64,000 nucleotides of DNA, taken from assembly GCA_963691815.1 (NCBI GenBank), contig OY829659.1, positions 29,244,170-29,308,169 on the forward strand, given 5' to 3'. Made by a program: the position numbers and the translations under genes. The notes under the pieces are model-generated. The model did no database searches. It was given only the letters and a program-made list of their open reading frames with translations, and was not told the origin of the DNA. This stretch comes from Echiichthys vipera (taxonomy: Eukaryota > Chordata > Actinopteri > Perciformes > Trachinidae). Each line of letters opens with the position of its first letter. Positions within the stretch are counted from its first letter, which is position 1. Below are positions 41,818 to 52,715 of the stretch, one piece after another.

Positions 41818-42879
41818 TTATCCGGGGTCGGGTCGCAGGGGCAGCAGCTTTAGCAGGGGACCCCAAACCTCCCTTTCCCGGGCCACTTTAACCAGCTCTA
41901 ACTGGGGGATCCTGAGGCGTTCCCAGGCCAGTGTGGATATATAATCTCTCCATCTAGTCCTGGGTCTTCCCCGAGGCCTCCTCCCAGCTGGACGTGCCTG
42001 GAACACCTCCCTAGGGAGGCGCCCATGGGGCATCCTTACTAGATGCCCGAACCACCTCAACTGGCTCCTTTCAACGCAAAGGAGCAGCGGCTCTACTCCG
42101 AGTTCCTCACGGATGGCTGAACTTCTCACCCTATCTCTAAGGGAGACTCCAGCCACCCTCCTGAGAAAACCCATTTCGGCCGCCTGTACCCGCGACCTTG
42201 TTCTTTCGGTCATGACCCAGCGTTCATGACCATAGGTGAGGGTAAGAACGAAGATTGACTGGTAGATCGAGAGCTTTGACTTCCGGCTCAGCTCTCTTTC
42301 CGTCACAACGGTGCGGTAGAGCGACTGCAACACGGCCCCTGCTGCTCCGATTCTCCGGCCAAACTCACGCTCCATCGTCCCCTCACTCCTGAACATGATC
42401 CCGAGGTACTTGAACTCCTTCACTTGGGGTAAGGACTCATTACCTACCTGGAGTAAGCAATCCACCGGTTTCCTGCTGAGAGCCATGGGCTCAGATTTAG
42501 AGGTGCTGATCCTCATCCCAGCCGCTTCAGACTCGGCTGTGAACCGATCCAGTGAGTGCTGAAGGTCTTTGACCGACGATGCCATCAGGACCACATCATC
42601 TGCAAAAAGCAGAGACCAGATCCTCAACCCATCGAACTGCAACCTCTCCCCACCATGACTACGCCTCGATATCCTGTCCATGAAAATCACAAACAGGATT
42701 AGTGACAAAGCGCACCCCTGGTGGAGGCCAACCCCCACCGGTAACAAATCCAACTTACTGCCGAGGATCCGGACACAGCTCTCGCTTTGGGTGTACAGAG
42801 ATTGGATGTCCCACAGCACCTCCCACAGTATCTCCCAAGGGACCCGGTCATATGCCTTCTCCAGATCCACAAAACACAT
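41818..42879 (-). CDS. RTE LINE reverse transcriptase, C-terminal 353 codons
   Basis: An open frame with motif A C-F-V-D-L-E-K-A-Y-D-R-V-P, G-x-x-Q-G-C-A-L-S, the catalytic F-A-D-D-V-V-L-M, then K-Y-L-G-I-M-F and the family's C-terminal W-F-G-H-L-V-R-M and G-R-P-R-T-R-W-R-D. One expected segment (between V-P-W and the L-W-D-I region) is compressed. The upstream RT portion is in another frame (43222-42983). Confidence 0.85.
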   Translation of the reverse strand: MCFVDLEKAYDRVPWEILWEVLWDIQSLYTQSESCVRILGSKLDLLPVGVGLHQGCALSLILFVIFMDRISRRSHGGERLQFDGLRIWSLLFADDVVLMASSVKDLQHSLDRFTAESEAAGMRISTSKSEPMALSRKPVDCLLQVGNESLPQVKEFKYLGIMFRSEGTMEREFGRRIGAAGAVLQSLYRTVVTERELSRKSKLSIYQSIFVLTLTYGHERWVMTERTRSRVQAAEMGFLRRVAGVSLRDRVRSSAIREELGVEPLLLCVERSQLRWFGHLVRMPHGRLPREVFQARPAGRRPRGRPRTRWRDYISTLAWERLRIPQLELVKVAREREVWGPLLKLLPLRPDPG

Positions 42880-43238
42880 ATAGACTGGATGGGCATACTC
42901 CCAGGCCCCCTCCAGGATCCTTGCGAGAGTGAAGAGCTGGTCCGTTGTTCCACGTCCAGGACGGAATCAGCATTGTTCCTCTTCAATCTGAGGTTCGACT
43001 ATAGGACAAACCCTCCTCTCCAGCACCTTTGGAGTAGACTTTACCAGGGAGGCTGTGTGGTGTGATACCCCTGTAATTGGCACACACCCTCTGGTCCCCC
43101 TTTTTAAACAGAGGAACCACCACCCCAGTCTGCCACTCCCTTGGCACTGTCCAAGACTTCCATGCAATGTTGAAGAGACGTGTCAACCAAGACAGCCCCT
43201 CCAAACCCAAAGCTTTCAGCATTTCTGGACCAATCTTA

Positions 43239-43772
43239 TCAATCCCTGGGGCTTTGCCACAGTGGAGTTGTTGACAGCTCTGCCCCTCTCTTCACTGGAG
43301 TGTCCAAAACATACGGCCTCAGATCAGATGATACGATCACAAAATCGATCATCGACCTTTGGCCTAGGGTGCTCTGGTACCACATACACTTATGAGCATC
43401 CTTATGTTCGAACATGGTGTTAGTTATAGACAATCCGTGACTAGCACAGAAGTCTAATAACTGACGACCACTCGGATTTAGATCAGGGAGGCCATTCCTC
43501 CTAATCACGCCTCTCCAGGTGTCTCCATCATTGCCCACGTGGGCGTTGAAGTCTCCCAGCAGAACTATGGAGTCCCCTACTGGAGCCCCATGCAGGACTC
43601 CATTCAGGGTCTCCAAGAAGGCCGAATACTCTGAACTGCTGAGCTGTGCATATGCACAAACAACAGTCAGAGTTTCCCCCCTACCACCTGCAGGCGTAAG
43701 GAGGCGACCCTCTCGTCCACCGCGGTGAACTCCAACACCGGGGCGCTCAGCTGGGGGTTTATGACGCCTCAC
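43239..43772 (-). pseudogene. RTE LINE APE endonuclease fragment
   Basis: V-V-C-A-Y-A-Q, L-L-G-D-F-N-A-H-V-G and M-I-D-F-V-I-V-S motifs of the apurinic-type nuclease. The C-terminal S-D-H motif region is lost at the deletion near 43240. Confidence 0.8.
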
Positions 43773-43990
43773 ACCCTGGGCAACTCCAGAGAAGAATAGG
43801 GTCCAACCCCTATCCAGGAGTGCGTTTCCAGAACTGAGACTGTGTGGAGGTAAGCCCCACTAGATCTAACTGGTAGCGCTCCACCTCCTGCACAAGCTCC
43901 GGCTCCTTCCCCGACAAAGAGGTGACATTTCACGTCCCCAGGGCCAGCTTCTGCTACCCGAGTCTGGTCCGTCGAGGACCCAAGTGGTTC

Positions 43991-44506
43991 CTCCTGCGAG
44001 TGGTGGGCCCACAGGTAAAACTGTGAAATTAAACTATTGGCTATGGCTATTCATCATTCATCATCAGTATAAATAATCAAAATAATAGTTAATTCTGTTT
44101 AACAGATTTTTTAGGCAGATGATTATACTGTACTGCAAACACATTTAACCAGCCTGGATTATTATTAACATTGTTTTGTCCTATGTGAACTTGTATGATT
44201 TTGGCACAAAGCTTTTAAACTTTTAAACCCTAACATGTACCCTGGACAGTACATCTTTCGTTGCTCTGACAACACATCTTGGCTCCAGTTTAAATTGTAT
44301 TTTATGTAAAATGGCTTCTATATTCTGGACACATTCTTTTGTAGCTTATATTAATTGCTGAAACCTTCAAATAAATTCAGTGTAAACTTGGATTTTTGTA
44401 TTACTTAAAGCAGGTGAGCCAGCCCAAGTATTTATGAGGTTGGACAGTAGACCTGCCTGACAAAATGTGCCCAAATTTACCCAAAATGTGTTGTGTGTAT
44501 TTGCAG
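43991..44506. other. Unassigned, probably intron of the LBH-like gene
   Basis: No coding or repeat features recognised before the acceptor 'ttgtgtgtatttgcag'. Confidence 0.45.
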
Positions 44507-44585
44507 TCTGAGCACTATGATCAGTCAAGTGGAATCTCAGATGGAGGGGAGTCCAGTTCAGAGAAGGGGGAGCAAAGCCTACCAG
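44507..44585 (+). CDS. lbh-like: LBH-like gene, exon A
   Basis: Acceptor tgtatttgcag (to 44506) and donor gtacaac (from 44586). Read one base in, it gives an ATG at 44517-44519, then a short acidic stretch, S-P-V-Q-R-R-G-S-K-A-Y-Q, ending in phase 0. Joined to exon B it makes A-Y-Q|I-F-P, matching the S-Y-Q-I-F-P-D junction of LBH (limb bud and heart), a small acidic nuclear transcription cofactor. Translation may start here or in an upstream exon not found. Confidence 0.72.
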
Positions 44586-44615
44586 GTACAACAAATGTCT
44601 TTTATTCCACTCTAA

Positions 44616-45129
44616 AGGGGTGTTCACACCAAACTCGCAAATTGTATGGCAAATCTACATTTGAAAATCAAATTAAATGGCGCAATGAAATGCGATTCAG
44701 GTGGCAGCGGCGTGAATGGAGCGTTTAGCCCGGCGAGACACAGCGCGAATGTAGCTTCTAGCGACTGGAGCATCTGAAGCGATGCAAATCAAGTTGCCAG
44801 AAATCCAGAAGAAGAAGAAGAAGAAGAAAGAGTGAAGCATATCCTGGTCTGATCTACCGGAGACCGGGCAGCACCCTGTACGGCTTCAGAGGTTAAATTA
44901 CTGACCTGATCACACTACAACACAGCAGCTCTTTTAAGAGCTCTTTTCTTTCTTTTACTGTTCTTTTTGAAGCATTCAGATCCCTGGTAAGCACTAGCAT
45001 AACTTCCATTTAGCACAACAGCAGAGTAGACTGAGCCGGGGTTTAGCTTCAGATAGCTAGCCTCGGCTCACGATACAAGCGTCTCAAGCAATTGTATTCA
45101 CGTCTATTGCGTTTGGTGTGAACACAACT
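44616..45129. mobile_element. Harbinger-type MITE in the LBH-like intron
   Basis: Ends AGGGGTGTTCACACCAAAC and, reversed, AGTTGTGTTCACACCAAAC (two mismatches). TAA flanks at 44613-44615 and 45130-45132. 514 bp, non-coding. Confidence 0.75.
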
Positions 45130-45459
45130 TAATGCAGTGACCTGCCTCATTTTGCCCTGTTTCATCCTTTGTCTTCAAAGATTACATGCTTGTTTTAATG
45201 ATATCGCAGGAGTATAGCACATATTTTCAATTATTTTATCGGGTGTGCACACAGGTTGCTGCTTTAACAATGCGACGTGACCCTATATCACTGTCGCAAT
45301 GTTAAGATATGTGATATATACTGTATTTTTGTAACCTAAAATCAGTCTTGTTCTTTATACCAGGATCTTTAGACTGGGTATAACTTTTATAATCAATATC
45401 AAGTTTATTTTTTAGGGTAAATATACAGTAAATCATTATAAATTTCCTCCTTGGACCAG

Positions 45460-45699
45460 ATCTTCCCTGAAGCCAACATGAATAATGAGTCAGATTCCAA
45501 CTCCTATCCTGAAGACTTCCTTTACAGGAGGGAGCGTCTTCCCTCTATAGTTGTGGAGCCCACAGAGCACAGTGAGCTGGACAGCGGCAAGCCATGCTGG
45601 CCTCCTCGACGTCTAATGAGCAACAATGTGGAAGAGGAGGAGAAGAGCAGCTCTGTGGATGAAGAGCAGCAGCAGGACATTGGGATGGAAGAAAGGTAA
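45460..45699 (+). CDS. lbh-like: LBH-like gene, exon B (LBH domain core)
   Basis: Acceptor ccttggaccag precedes I-F-P-E. The exon encodes the hallmark R-L-P-S-I-V-V-E-P-T-E, then S-G-x-x-x-W-P-P and an acidic Glu/Ser-rich tail. LBH proteins are ~100-residue, intrinsically disordered regulators of transcription (Wnt/limb/heart); here exons A+B give about 103 codons. The frame ends at AGG-TAA (45694-45699), but AAAG|gtaagg at 45695 is also a strong donor, so either this is the terminal exon or the tail is spliced on. It might be lbh itself or a paralogue such as lbhl: the flanks of the core differ from the LBH I know. Confidence 0.8.
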   Translation: MFPEANMNNESDSNSYPEDFLYRRERLPSIVVEPTEHSELDSGKPCWPPRRLMSNNVEEEEKSSSVDEEQQQDIGMEER

Positions 45700-45879
45700 G
45701 GTGTGTTATAATGTGTCCAATCACAATCTGTCAGGGTTCAAATTATGGCTGTTGCTGAGTGATTCTTGGTTGTTATTGACAACATATGTTGCAGTGACAG
45801 AAAATTAAAAATGCAGTGGTATCAAATTTGACCCATACGAGACATTTTTGTCTAAGTGTCTTTCTAATGTCAGGGGACT

Positions 45880-46050
45880 AAGACGGTGAGGACCCTATTG
45901 TAATTGGAATGATTATTATTATTATTATTATTATTAATATTAATAATAGGGCCCAAGCCCAGATTAAGTCGGCGAGGAACCTATTGTAATTGGAATGATT
46001 AATATTATTATTATTATCATTATTATTATTATCATTATTATTTATTTTTT
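45880..46050. repeat. (ATT)n microsatellites in a duplicated segment
   Basis: Two ATT tracts, each preceded by 'cctattgtaattggaatgatt' (near 45890 and 45980), i.e. an ~85-bp tandem duplication with expanded trinucleotides. Confidence 0.85.
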
Positions 46051-46079
46051 TTCTCCTCTTAAATCCCCTTTTTGAGGGC

Positions 46080-46897
46080 TGAAACATGTATAACTTTTTG
46101 TTAAACTTTTCACCCTGATCAGAAGTGGTGAAAAATTTAATGTTTTATGGGTCTCAGTCTAGTGTGGCAAATTGGCTAGATAGCGCCCCCTTGAATATTG
46201 CCAAAGTCGAGCCCCTCAATGCGCATTCACCTACATGTATGAAAATTGGTAGGCATGTGGAGAATGCAGAGACACACAAACTATCCTGTTGGAGGTATGC
46301 CCTAAACACAAAAGAAAGTCCACCATTTTGATGGTGTAATTGTGTAATTGTGTAATTTCTGTTCTTTTTTGGACGTTTTTTTCCAAAAACTTTGCTCTCT
46401 ACTTTAACAAACTCGTTCTAGAGATTTCCACGGAATGACTTCAAAGTTGGTCTGTACATCTTCAAGACATGGCCGACACTAAATTGCGAAGCATACACGT
46501 TTTCATCTATCAGCCTCAAATTTTGCCCCCATGCCATGAACCAGGAAGTGGTCTTTACCACTTTAAAATCATGACCATACATCGTCCAATCTTTCCCAAA
46601 CTTCTCAGGCATGTTTGGACTCTTGGCCTGAAAACATCTATGTGACAATATTTACTTATAGTCATAGCACCCCCTGCTGGTAACAGGAAATTACATGTTT
46701 TATACTTTGATGTCCTCGGCCTGACTGGTTCATCACATCCTCCTCAAAAGTGGTGATGAGAGCCTTAAGACGTGAATGATGCTTCATTGTGAACATGGGA
46801 AGATGTCATTTAACGGCATGGCTGTGGCGGTGCGGCGAATTTCGATAGAACGCCATGACAAAAGACACTGCTGAAACTGCACAACAGGTGATCTGGA
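46080..46897. repeat. Unclassified interspersed repeat, left part
   Basis: Shares the phrase 'atagcgccccctactgg...caggaagttac' with 47618-47660 and 47870-47890. Common-looking fish repeat, class unknown. Interrupted by Harbinger copy 2. Confidence 0.5.
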
Positions 46898-47545
46898 GTC
46901 CGTTTCACAAAGCAGGTTTAGTGAAAACTCTGAGTCTGTTAACCCTGAAATGAGGGACACTCTGAGTTTTCCATTTCACAAAGGGAGGTAACTCAAACCA
47001 GAGAAAGAGGGGTAACTCTAGCCTGTTTCACAAAGAGAGGTCACTTAACCTCTCGGTCAGTTACCATGGTAACATGCTATATATATATATATATATATAT
47101 ATATCCTGGTAACCCACAAGCATTTCCCCCTGTGATAATACTGTGATTGCAACAGGACTACATTTAAACTTACGCACTGACCCGAGCAGCAATGTTCTCC
47201 CGCACCGTCTCCCTCTCTTTTGCTGCAGCAGCGGGGTTACACTTTCGGCGAAAAACCTGCTCAAAGTCTCCGTATGAGCACATTAATATTTCCAATTCCA
47301 GTGGTAGCGTAGCCCTCCGCTTCCCCGTTGCCATGGTGACTCAGCGAATCAGGGCTCCATTGATGCTGTCTTTTTTTACTTTTGGTGCATGCGCTTAACT
47401 CCAGGTCAACTAACTAACTAAGGCCTAACTCAAATCAGCTGTTCTGGAACCGAAAACTCAGAGTTTCCTATCTCAGAGTAGATCAACTCAGAGTTCAGGG
47501 TTAGACTCAGAGTTTGGTGAACCTACTTTGTGAAACGGACCCCAG
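46898..47545. mobile_element. PIF/Harbinger non-autonomous element, copy 2
   Basis: Starts GTCCGTTTCACAAAGCAGG and ends CTTTGTGAAACGGAC. Shorter than copy 1, with a (TA)n at 47080-47104. Myb-like fragment near 47190-47340 (minus). The flanking duplication is not clear. Confidence 0.8.
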
Positions 47546-47993
47546 ATCTTTTTCAAACTTCACATGTTTAATGAGAAACCTGCCCTGAACACATATGTAG
47601 GAAAATTTTGAATCATAGTCATAGCGCCCCCTACTGGTGACAGGAAGTTACATTTTATACATTTTGATGTCCTGTTCCTGGCCTGTTGAGAATATCCAGG
47701 ATGTTCATGATGCTAGATCATGTAGCTTTTGGGTTTTCATCAAATTCTGTTGTCCTGGCGACCATCCTTCGCCGTGAAACAGGAAGTGGTTGTAACTTCA
47801 ACAAACATTGTCCAATATGCCCTGAATTTCACAACACATCTGCATCTCAATATTTAGTCATAAGCATAGCGCCCCCTACTGGGCACAGGAAGAAGGAGAA
47901 TTATCTACCGATTTACATGAAACTTACATTGTGGTTTCAACACTTGATGTAGCGAAACACAATGGCATGGCAGCCATTTTGTGCCGCCCGCCA
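47546..47993. repeat. Unclassified interspersed repeat, right part
   Basis: Continuation of the 46.1-46.9 kb repeat, with two more 'cgccccctactgg' phrases. Confidence 0.5.
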
Positions 47994-48259
47994 TAGATAG
48001 ATAGATAATTTTATTTATCCCTGAGGGGAAATTAGGTCATCGTAGCAGCGGTACAGAGCAATCAGAAGTACTAAAAATAAGATAAAATATAAAATACAAA
48101 ATATGAACATAAATAAAATAAAATAAAATAAAAGTACAGTATCGCAGGTAAAACACTATATTACAATGTGCTATGTGGATTTTAATGTGCAAGTGAGATA
48201 AAGGTGCATGTCAGTGATGGGTCACTTTGAGTAGTGTGAGTTTATTCCGTGAGCGTCAC

Positions 48260-50461
48260 TCAGCGTTGTTGTGCAGCGTTGTAAAATCTGATGGCAGCAG
48301 GTAGGAATGATTTCCTGTGCCGTTCCTTAAGGCAGCGGGGTTGAATGAGTCTGCTGCTGGAGCTGCTCTGAAGCTTGTCCAGGATTTTATGGAGGGGATG
48401 GGAGACATTGTCCATGATCACCAGCAGTTTTGCCAGCATCCTGTGTTCCACAACCTCCTCCAGTGTGACAAGCTTAGAGCCAACAACAGACCCTGCCTTC
48501 TTGATGAGTTTATTCAGTGTGTTTGCGTCTTTTGCTTTGATGCCTGCACCCAAGGACATCACAGCGAAGAAGATGGTGCTCGCGACGACAGACTGATAAA
48601 ACATCTGAAGCATCCGGTTGCAGACGTTGAAGGACCTGAGCCTCCTCAGGAAGTAAAGCCGGCTCAGGCCCTTCTTGGAGACTGCCTGTGTGTTTGTGGT
48701 CCACTCCAGTTTGTTGTCCAGCACCACACCCAGGTACTTGTAGGAGTCCACAATGTTGATGTCCGTCCCACCAATGCAGACTGGAGAGGGCGGGGGCTTG
48801 TTCCTCCTAAAGTCCACCACCATCTCTTTTGTCTTTGCCACGTTCAGCTGCAGGTGGTTCTCCTCACACCACTTGACAAAATTGCCGACCAGGTCCCTGT
48901 ACTCATCCTCCCTTCCATCCTCTACACTCCCCACAATGGCCGTGTCATCAGAGAATTTCTGCGGATGACACGACTCAGTGCGGTACTTAAAATCTGCGGT
49001 GTAGGTGGTGAAGAGGAAGGGCGACAGCACAGTTCCCTGGGGGGCGCCGATGTTACTCATCAGGCGGTCAGACACACAGTTTCGTAATCTCACATACTGC
49101 GGCATGCCCGTCAGATAGTCATTTACCCATGTGACGAGAGGAGAATCCACCTGCATGTTCTCCAGTTTGGCCTTCAGCAGCTTGGGCTGGATTGTGTTAA
49201 AGGCGCTGGAGAAGTCGAAGAACATGACGCGGACAGCGGTGTTGGGTCTATCCAGGGAGGAGTAGGCTTCCTGCAGCAGGTAGATGAGTGCATCATCAAC
49301 CCCAACATGGGCCTGATATGCAAATTGTAGGGGGTCCTGTGATGGGCACACTAGGGGTCTGAGGTGTGCAAGAACCAGCCTCTCCATGACCTTCATAATG
49401 TGAGAGGTCAGTGCAATCGGCCTGTAGTCATCCAGTGCCACAGGATGTCCTTTTTTGGGCACTGGAACAAGGCAGGATGTTTTCCAGAGCACTGGCACTC
49501 TCTGAAAGTGGAGGCTCAGGTTAAAGAGGTGCTGGAGAACTCCGCAGAGCTGGCTGGCACAGGCCTTCAGCACGCGAGGGCTGATGCGGTCGGGTCCGGC
49601 AGCTTTTCTCTGACTGAGCTTCTCCAGTTCTCTCCTCACCTGGCTGGCTGTGATGTTGAGACCGGACTGGGGGGTGGGAGGTAGTGCAAAGTGGTGACTG
49701 CTGCAGAAGTTTGTAGGCAGCAGTGGGGGATGTGCGAGGGTCCTGGGGGAGGGGGGTGTGAGACGGACTGTGGTGGGGGCCTGCAGGGAGGTGGGGGGTG
49801 GGGTAGGGGGGGCAGAAGGTGATGGAACCTGGTGTCTGCTGCAGGGGTTGGGTTGGGTTTGTGGGGCTGGTGTAGAGCTGTCGAAGGGTTGTGACAAGAG
49901 GATGTTGCTCGGAGGAGCAGCAGGGGGGCTGCTGGAGGAGCTGGGGTCAAACCTGTTGAAAAACAGGTTAAACTCGTTCGCACGTTGTTCATTTCCCTCT
50001 GCTGTTCCTCCTCCTCTCCTCTGGAAGCCGGTGATCTCACTCATCCCCCTCCATACATCCCTGGTGTTATTGTTCTCCAGTTTGGATTCCAGTTTTCTCC
50101 TGTAGTTTTCCTTACTCTCCCTGATGCTGTGTTTAAGTTCTCTCTGAACACGCTTGAGCTCTGCACGGTCCCCTGACCTGAAGGCCCTCTTTTTCTCGTT
50201 AAGTAGGGCCTTTAGGTCGCTGGTAACCCATGGTTTGTTATTTGGGTAGCAGCGGAGCTCTTTACTGGGGATGGTGTTGTCTATGCAGAACCCAATGTAA
50301 TCAGAGACGCAATCAGTGATGCCATCAATGTCCTCGCCGTGTGGTTTGTACAGTGCATCCCAGTCAGTGGCTTCTAGAGCACCCTGCAGTGATTCCATGG
50401 CCTCAGGAGACCATTTCTTCACAGTTCTTACTGTCACTGGTTGCTGCTGAACCACAGGCAT
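48260..50461 (-). CDS. L2-like LINE reverse transcriptase, uninterrupted 733 codons
   Basis: Covers the RT region: K-K-W-S-P-E-A at the N-terminus, P-N-N-K-P-W-V, a proline/serine-rich spacer (about residues 175-265), A-G-P-D-R-I-S-P, P-V-P-K-K-G, D-Y-R-P-I-A-L-T, motif A F-F-D-F-S-S-A-F-N-T, G-A-P-Q-G-T-V-L-S-P, and the catalytic box F-S-D-D-T-A-I-V. F-S-D-D instead of Y-A-D-D is shared with relatives here, so it is a lineage trait. It lacks an in-frame EN; the two EN frames upstream show a frameshift near 50900. Confidence 0.85.
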   Translation of the reverse strand: MPVVQQQPVTVRTVKKWSPEAMESLQGALEATDWDALYKPHGEDIDGITDCVSDYIGFCIDNTIPSKELRCYPNNKPWVTSDLKALLNEKKRAFRSGDRAELKRVQRELKHSIRESKENYRRKLESKLENNNTRDVWRGMSEITGFQRRGGGTAEGNEQRANEFNLFFNRFDPSSSSSPPAAPPSNILLSQPFDSSTPAPQTQPNPCSRHQVPSPSAPPTPPPTSLQAPTTVRLTPPSPRTLAHPPLLPTNFCSSHHFALPPTPQSGLNITASQVRRELEKLSQRKAAGPDRISPRVLKACASQLCGVLQHLFNLSLHFQRVPVLWKTSCLVPVPKKGHPVALDDYRPIALTSHIMKVMERLVLAHLRPLVCPSQDPLQFAYQAHVGVDDALIYLLQEAYSSLDRPNTAVRVMFFDFSSAFNTIQPKLLKAKLENMQVDSPLVTWVNDYLTGMPQYVRLRNCVSDRLMSNIGAPQGTVLSPFLFTTYTADFKYRTESCHPQKFSDDTAIVGSVEDGREDEYRDLVGNFVKWCEENHLQLNVAKTKEMVVDFRRNKPPPSPVCIGGTDINIVDSYKYLGVVLDNKLEWTTNTQAVSKKGLSRLYFLRRLRSFNVCNRMLQMFYQSVVASTIFFAVMSLGAGIKAKDANTLNKLIKKAGSVVGSKLVTLEEVVEHRMLAKLLVIMDNVSHPLHKILDKLQSSSSSRLIQPRCLKERHRKSFLPAAIRFYNAAQQR

Positions 50462-50559
50462 GTATGATGGGGAGAGCAGGACGAGGTTGTGGTCTGACCT
50501 TCCCAGGGGAGGGAGGGCAGTGGAGCTGTATGCCTCTTTAACGTTTGCATACAGCAGAT

Positions 50560-51443
50560 CTATGGTTTTATTGTCACTTGTTGTGCATTTGACAACTGGT
50601 GAAACGTTGGGAGAGTGGATGAGAGAGAGACGTGGTTGAAGTCACCTGTGATGATGACGAATGCTCCGGGGTGTTTCATCTGTAGTGCCGCGGTCGCAGC
50701 GCTGATGACGTCACACGCTGCGTCTGCATTTCCAGACGGAGGAATGTAAACAGTAATGGCGATGGCGCTGGTAAACTCCCGTGGCAGATAATATGGACGC
50801 AGTCCGATGGTGATGAGCTCGATGTCGGGGCTGCAAAACTGGTCTTTCACGGAGATGTGCCCGGGATGACAACACCTGTTGTTGACGAGCACTGTTGACC
50901 TCCTTTCTTCTTGCCGCTCGCGGTGGTGTCTCTGTCGGCTCCGACCGCATGGAAGCCGGGGATGGTGGTCCGGTATCTGGTCGTGTAGCCACGTTTCCGT
51001 GAAACACATGATACTGGACTCTCTGTATTCCCGCTGCGTCCTGACGAGCGCTTCCAGTTCGCCATCTTATTTGCCAGGGACCTTACGTTTCCAGTAATAA
51101 CTGCAGGGATGCAGGGTTTAAACTTCCTCCTCCGTTTAGCTCCTGCTCTGCAGCCTCGCCGTCTCCTCCCTAGCTCCTTCGGTACTGTGGGTCTCTCCCT
51201 GACAAAGGGGGTTTGGGGCCCCAGGGCGATCAGCTGGTCGCGACTGTAAACAATGCCGGCTGTAGGGCAGGCACGGCTTCCAGTCACCAGGAGAGACCAA
51301 AACACGAAAAAGCTTACTAAGAGATATCCAAACCGTAGGATTATAATCTTGATGTGTGGACAGTGTGTATCCACAGCGCGGGGTACAGTTAATAAATAAA
51401 GAAATACACTAAAAACACGACAAAAACCTAGTAAAAAGTACAA
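50560..51443 (-). pseudogene. L2-like LINE endonuclease, frameshifted
   Basis: Frame 51443-50847 holds a hydrophobic N-terminus, a basic stretch and N-V-R-S-L-A-N-K; frame 51009-50560 holds F-T-E-T-W-L, P-D-I-E-L-I-T-I-G-L-R-P and I-T-G-D-F-N-H-V. One frameshift separates them. Otherwise similar in layout to the intact LINE at 10-13 kb. Confidence 0.75.
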
Positions 51444-51485
51444 AGTACCGGGAGCTGCTACGATAGGCTGCCACTAGCACAGCGC

Positions 51486-51778
51486 CATCTTGAATAAATT
51501 AACAGGAATTTGCTCTAACTTTAGCATGAATTGCCCAAACTGCACCACATTTCCCAGATATGGTAAGAGTCAAGGCCTGGGGACAACTACATGCCAATAT
51601 TGATCTACGATTTAAACCAATATAGACACAGACCCTCAAGGTCCGAATCCTCCCGGTGCTACAGATTAGCATCTAGCGTATGTGCCATAGATAGTAGGCT
51701 ATATTCCAAGTCATGGTGCAAGTGTGGCTATTTAATTAGCATGACAGAGCTTACACTCACGAAACCAACACTTTTCAA
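51486..51778. other. Unassigned spacer
   Basis: No feature recognised; possibly old repeat. Confidence 0.4.
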
Positions 51779-52075
51779 CATGTTACTAATTCAACAACCG
51801 AGTTGTTTGTGCTTTGTCGTCTCACAGATCTCTGCTGATCATGGTGGTGCCTGCTGCCGTGGTCCTGCATGACGCTTCCTGCTACTATTATCATAATTAG
51901 TCATATATACTATCATTAGTCTTATAAACTATAAAATTTGTAGACATAAAAATACCATCAGTGGTATGTCTCGCTGTATCGCAGCTGTTATTACCACTAC
52001 TCATCATTGATCATGCTTGCCATCATAAGTATTATTATTTTCATATTTTATCACCTCAGCTGTGCATACTGAATC
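51779..52075 (+). mobile_element. LINE 3' UTR fragment
   Basis: 'ctgctgatcatggtggtgcctgctg' and 'ccactactcatcattgatcatg' as in the 15.2 and 33.2 kb copies. No ORF part. Confidence 0.7.
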
Positions 52076-52715
52076 TAAGTGAATATATATCAACACCTGT
52101 GAGGCGAAGTGAGGGCACACGGTTAGCTGTCACTCAAGAGGCCATACCCCTAATTATCCATGAACTTTAATCTCCTAACTAACTACTAAACTACTATTAC
52201 TAACTAAAAACTAGCCTGGTACACCACTGTCCCCCGCCCCCCAACCCCTCAGTGTTGTCATGGAGATATGATCTAAACAAACATAGAATGTTTTTTTGTA
52301 CCAGGCCTTAAATAGGTTTGATTATGCTGGGAAAACTGCTTGTTTAACATGGGGGTCAATGAGAAACTGCTCTACTATGAAACCTGCCCCTAGTAGCCAC
52401 TCCCAAACTGCATTTTTAGGCATTTCCGCAATAGCTGAACCTAAAATTTGCTGTGCTTGGGGCTTGAACTATACATTGGAATGAAACAGAATTTCAATGC
52501 TGGAGGTTTTGCAGTTGTAGAATTATTTTGTGTATGTGTAATTAAAACTTGCACAGGAATATTTTCAACAGTGAGGTCTCACACAGTCTGAGAGACGGAC
52601 AGACAAATGTCCTATCTTTGTGTACAACCCTGAAGTTACAATCTACAAGCTGTGAGTTATAAGCAGAGACTCTATATACAGAAGATACTAGGGCTGTATG
52701 ATTTTATCGATTCTG
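52076..52715. other. Unassigned; right end may be a DNA-transposon terminus
   Basis: No gene. 'ctagggctgtatgatttta' at 52689 resembles the start of fish DNA-element termini; the LINE at 52727 then interrupts it. Confidence 0.35.

Larger units (their letters stand above)
41785..43990 (-). mobile_element. RTE-type (Rex3-like) LINE, internally deleted
   Basis: 3' end at left with ATCTCATCTAATCTT-type repeats and the 'ttatccggggtcgggtcgcagg' terminus usual for fish RTE elements. Encodes EN (about 43772-43300) and RT (43222-41818), but the end of EN and start of RT are missing around 43235. The 5' end is uncertain (about 43990). Confidence 0.82.
47994..51485 (-). mobile_element. Nearly complete L2-like LINE
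   Basis: 3' end at left: (GATA)n tail and 'ttttatttatccctgagggg'. RT ORF of 733 codons, EN in two frames upstream, 5' end near 51485. Same family as 7.2-8.3 and 58.8-61.2 kb. Confidence 0.82.

Noticed and set aside
45879..46050. Asn-rich minus-strand ORF (45878-46087)
   Set aside because: Translation of (ATT)n repeats.
48317..49087. 256-codon plus-strand ORF
   Set aside because: Exact antisense of the LINE RT; codon-bias shadow.
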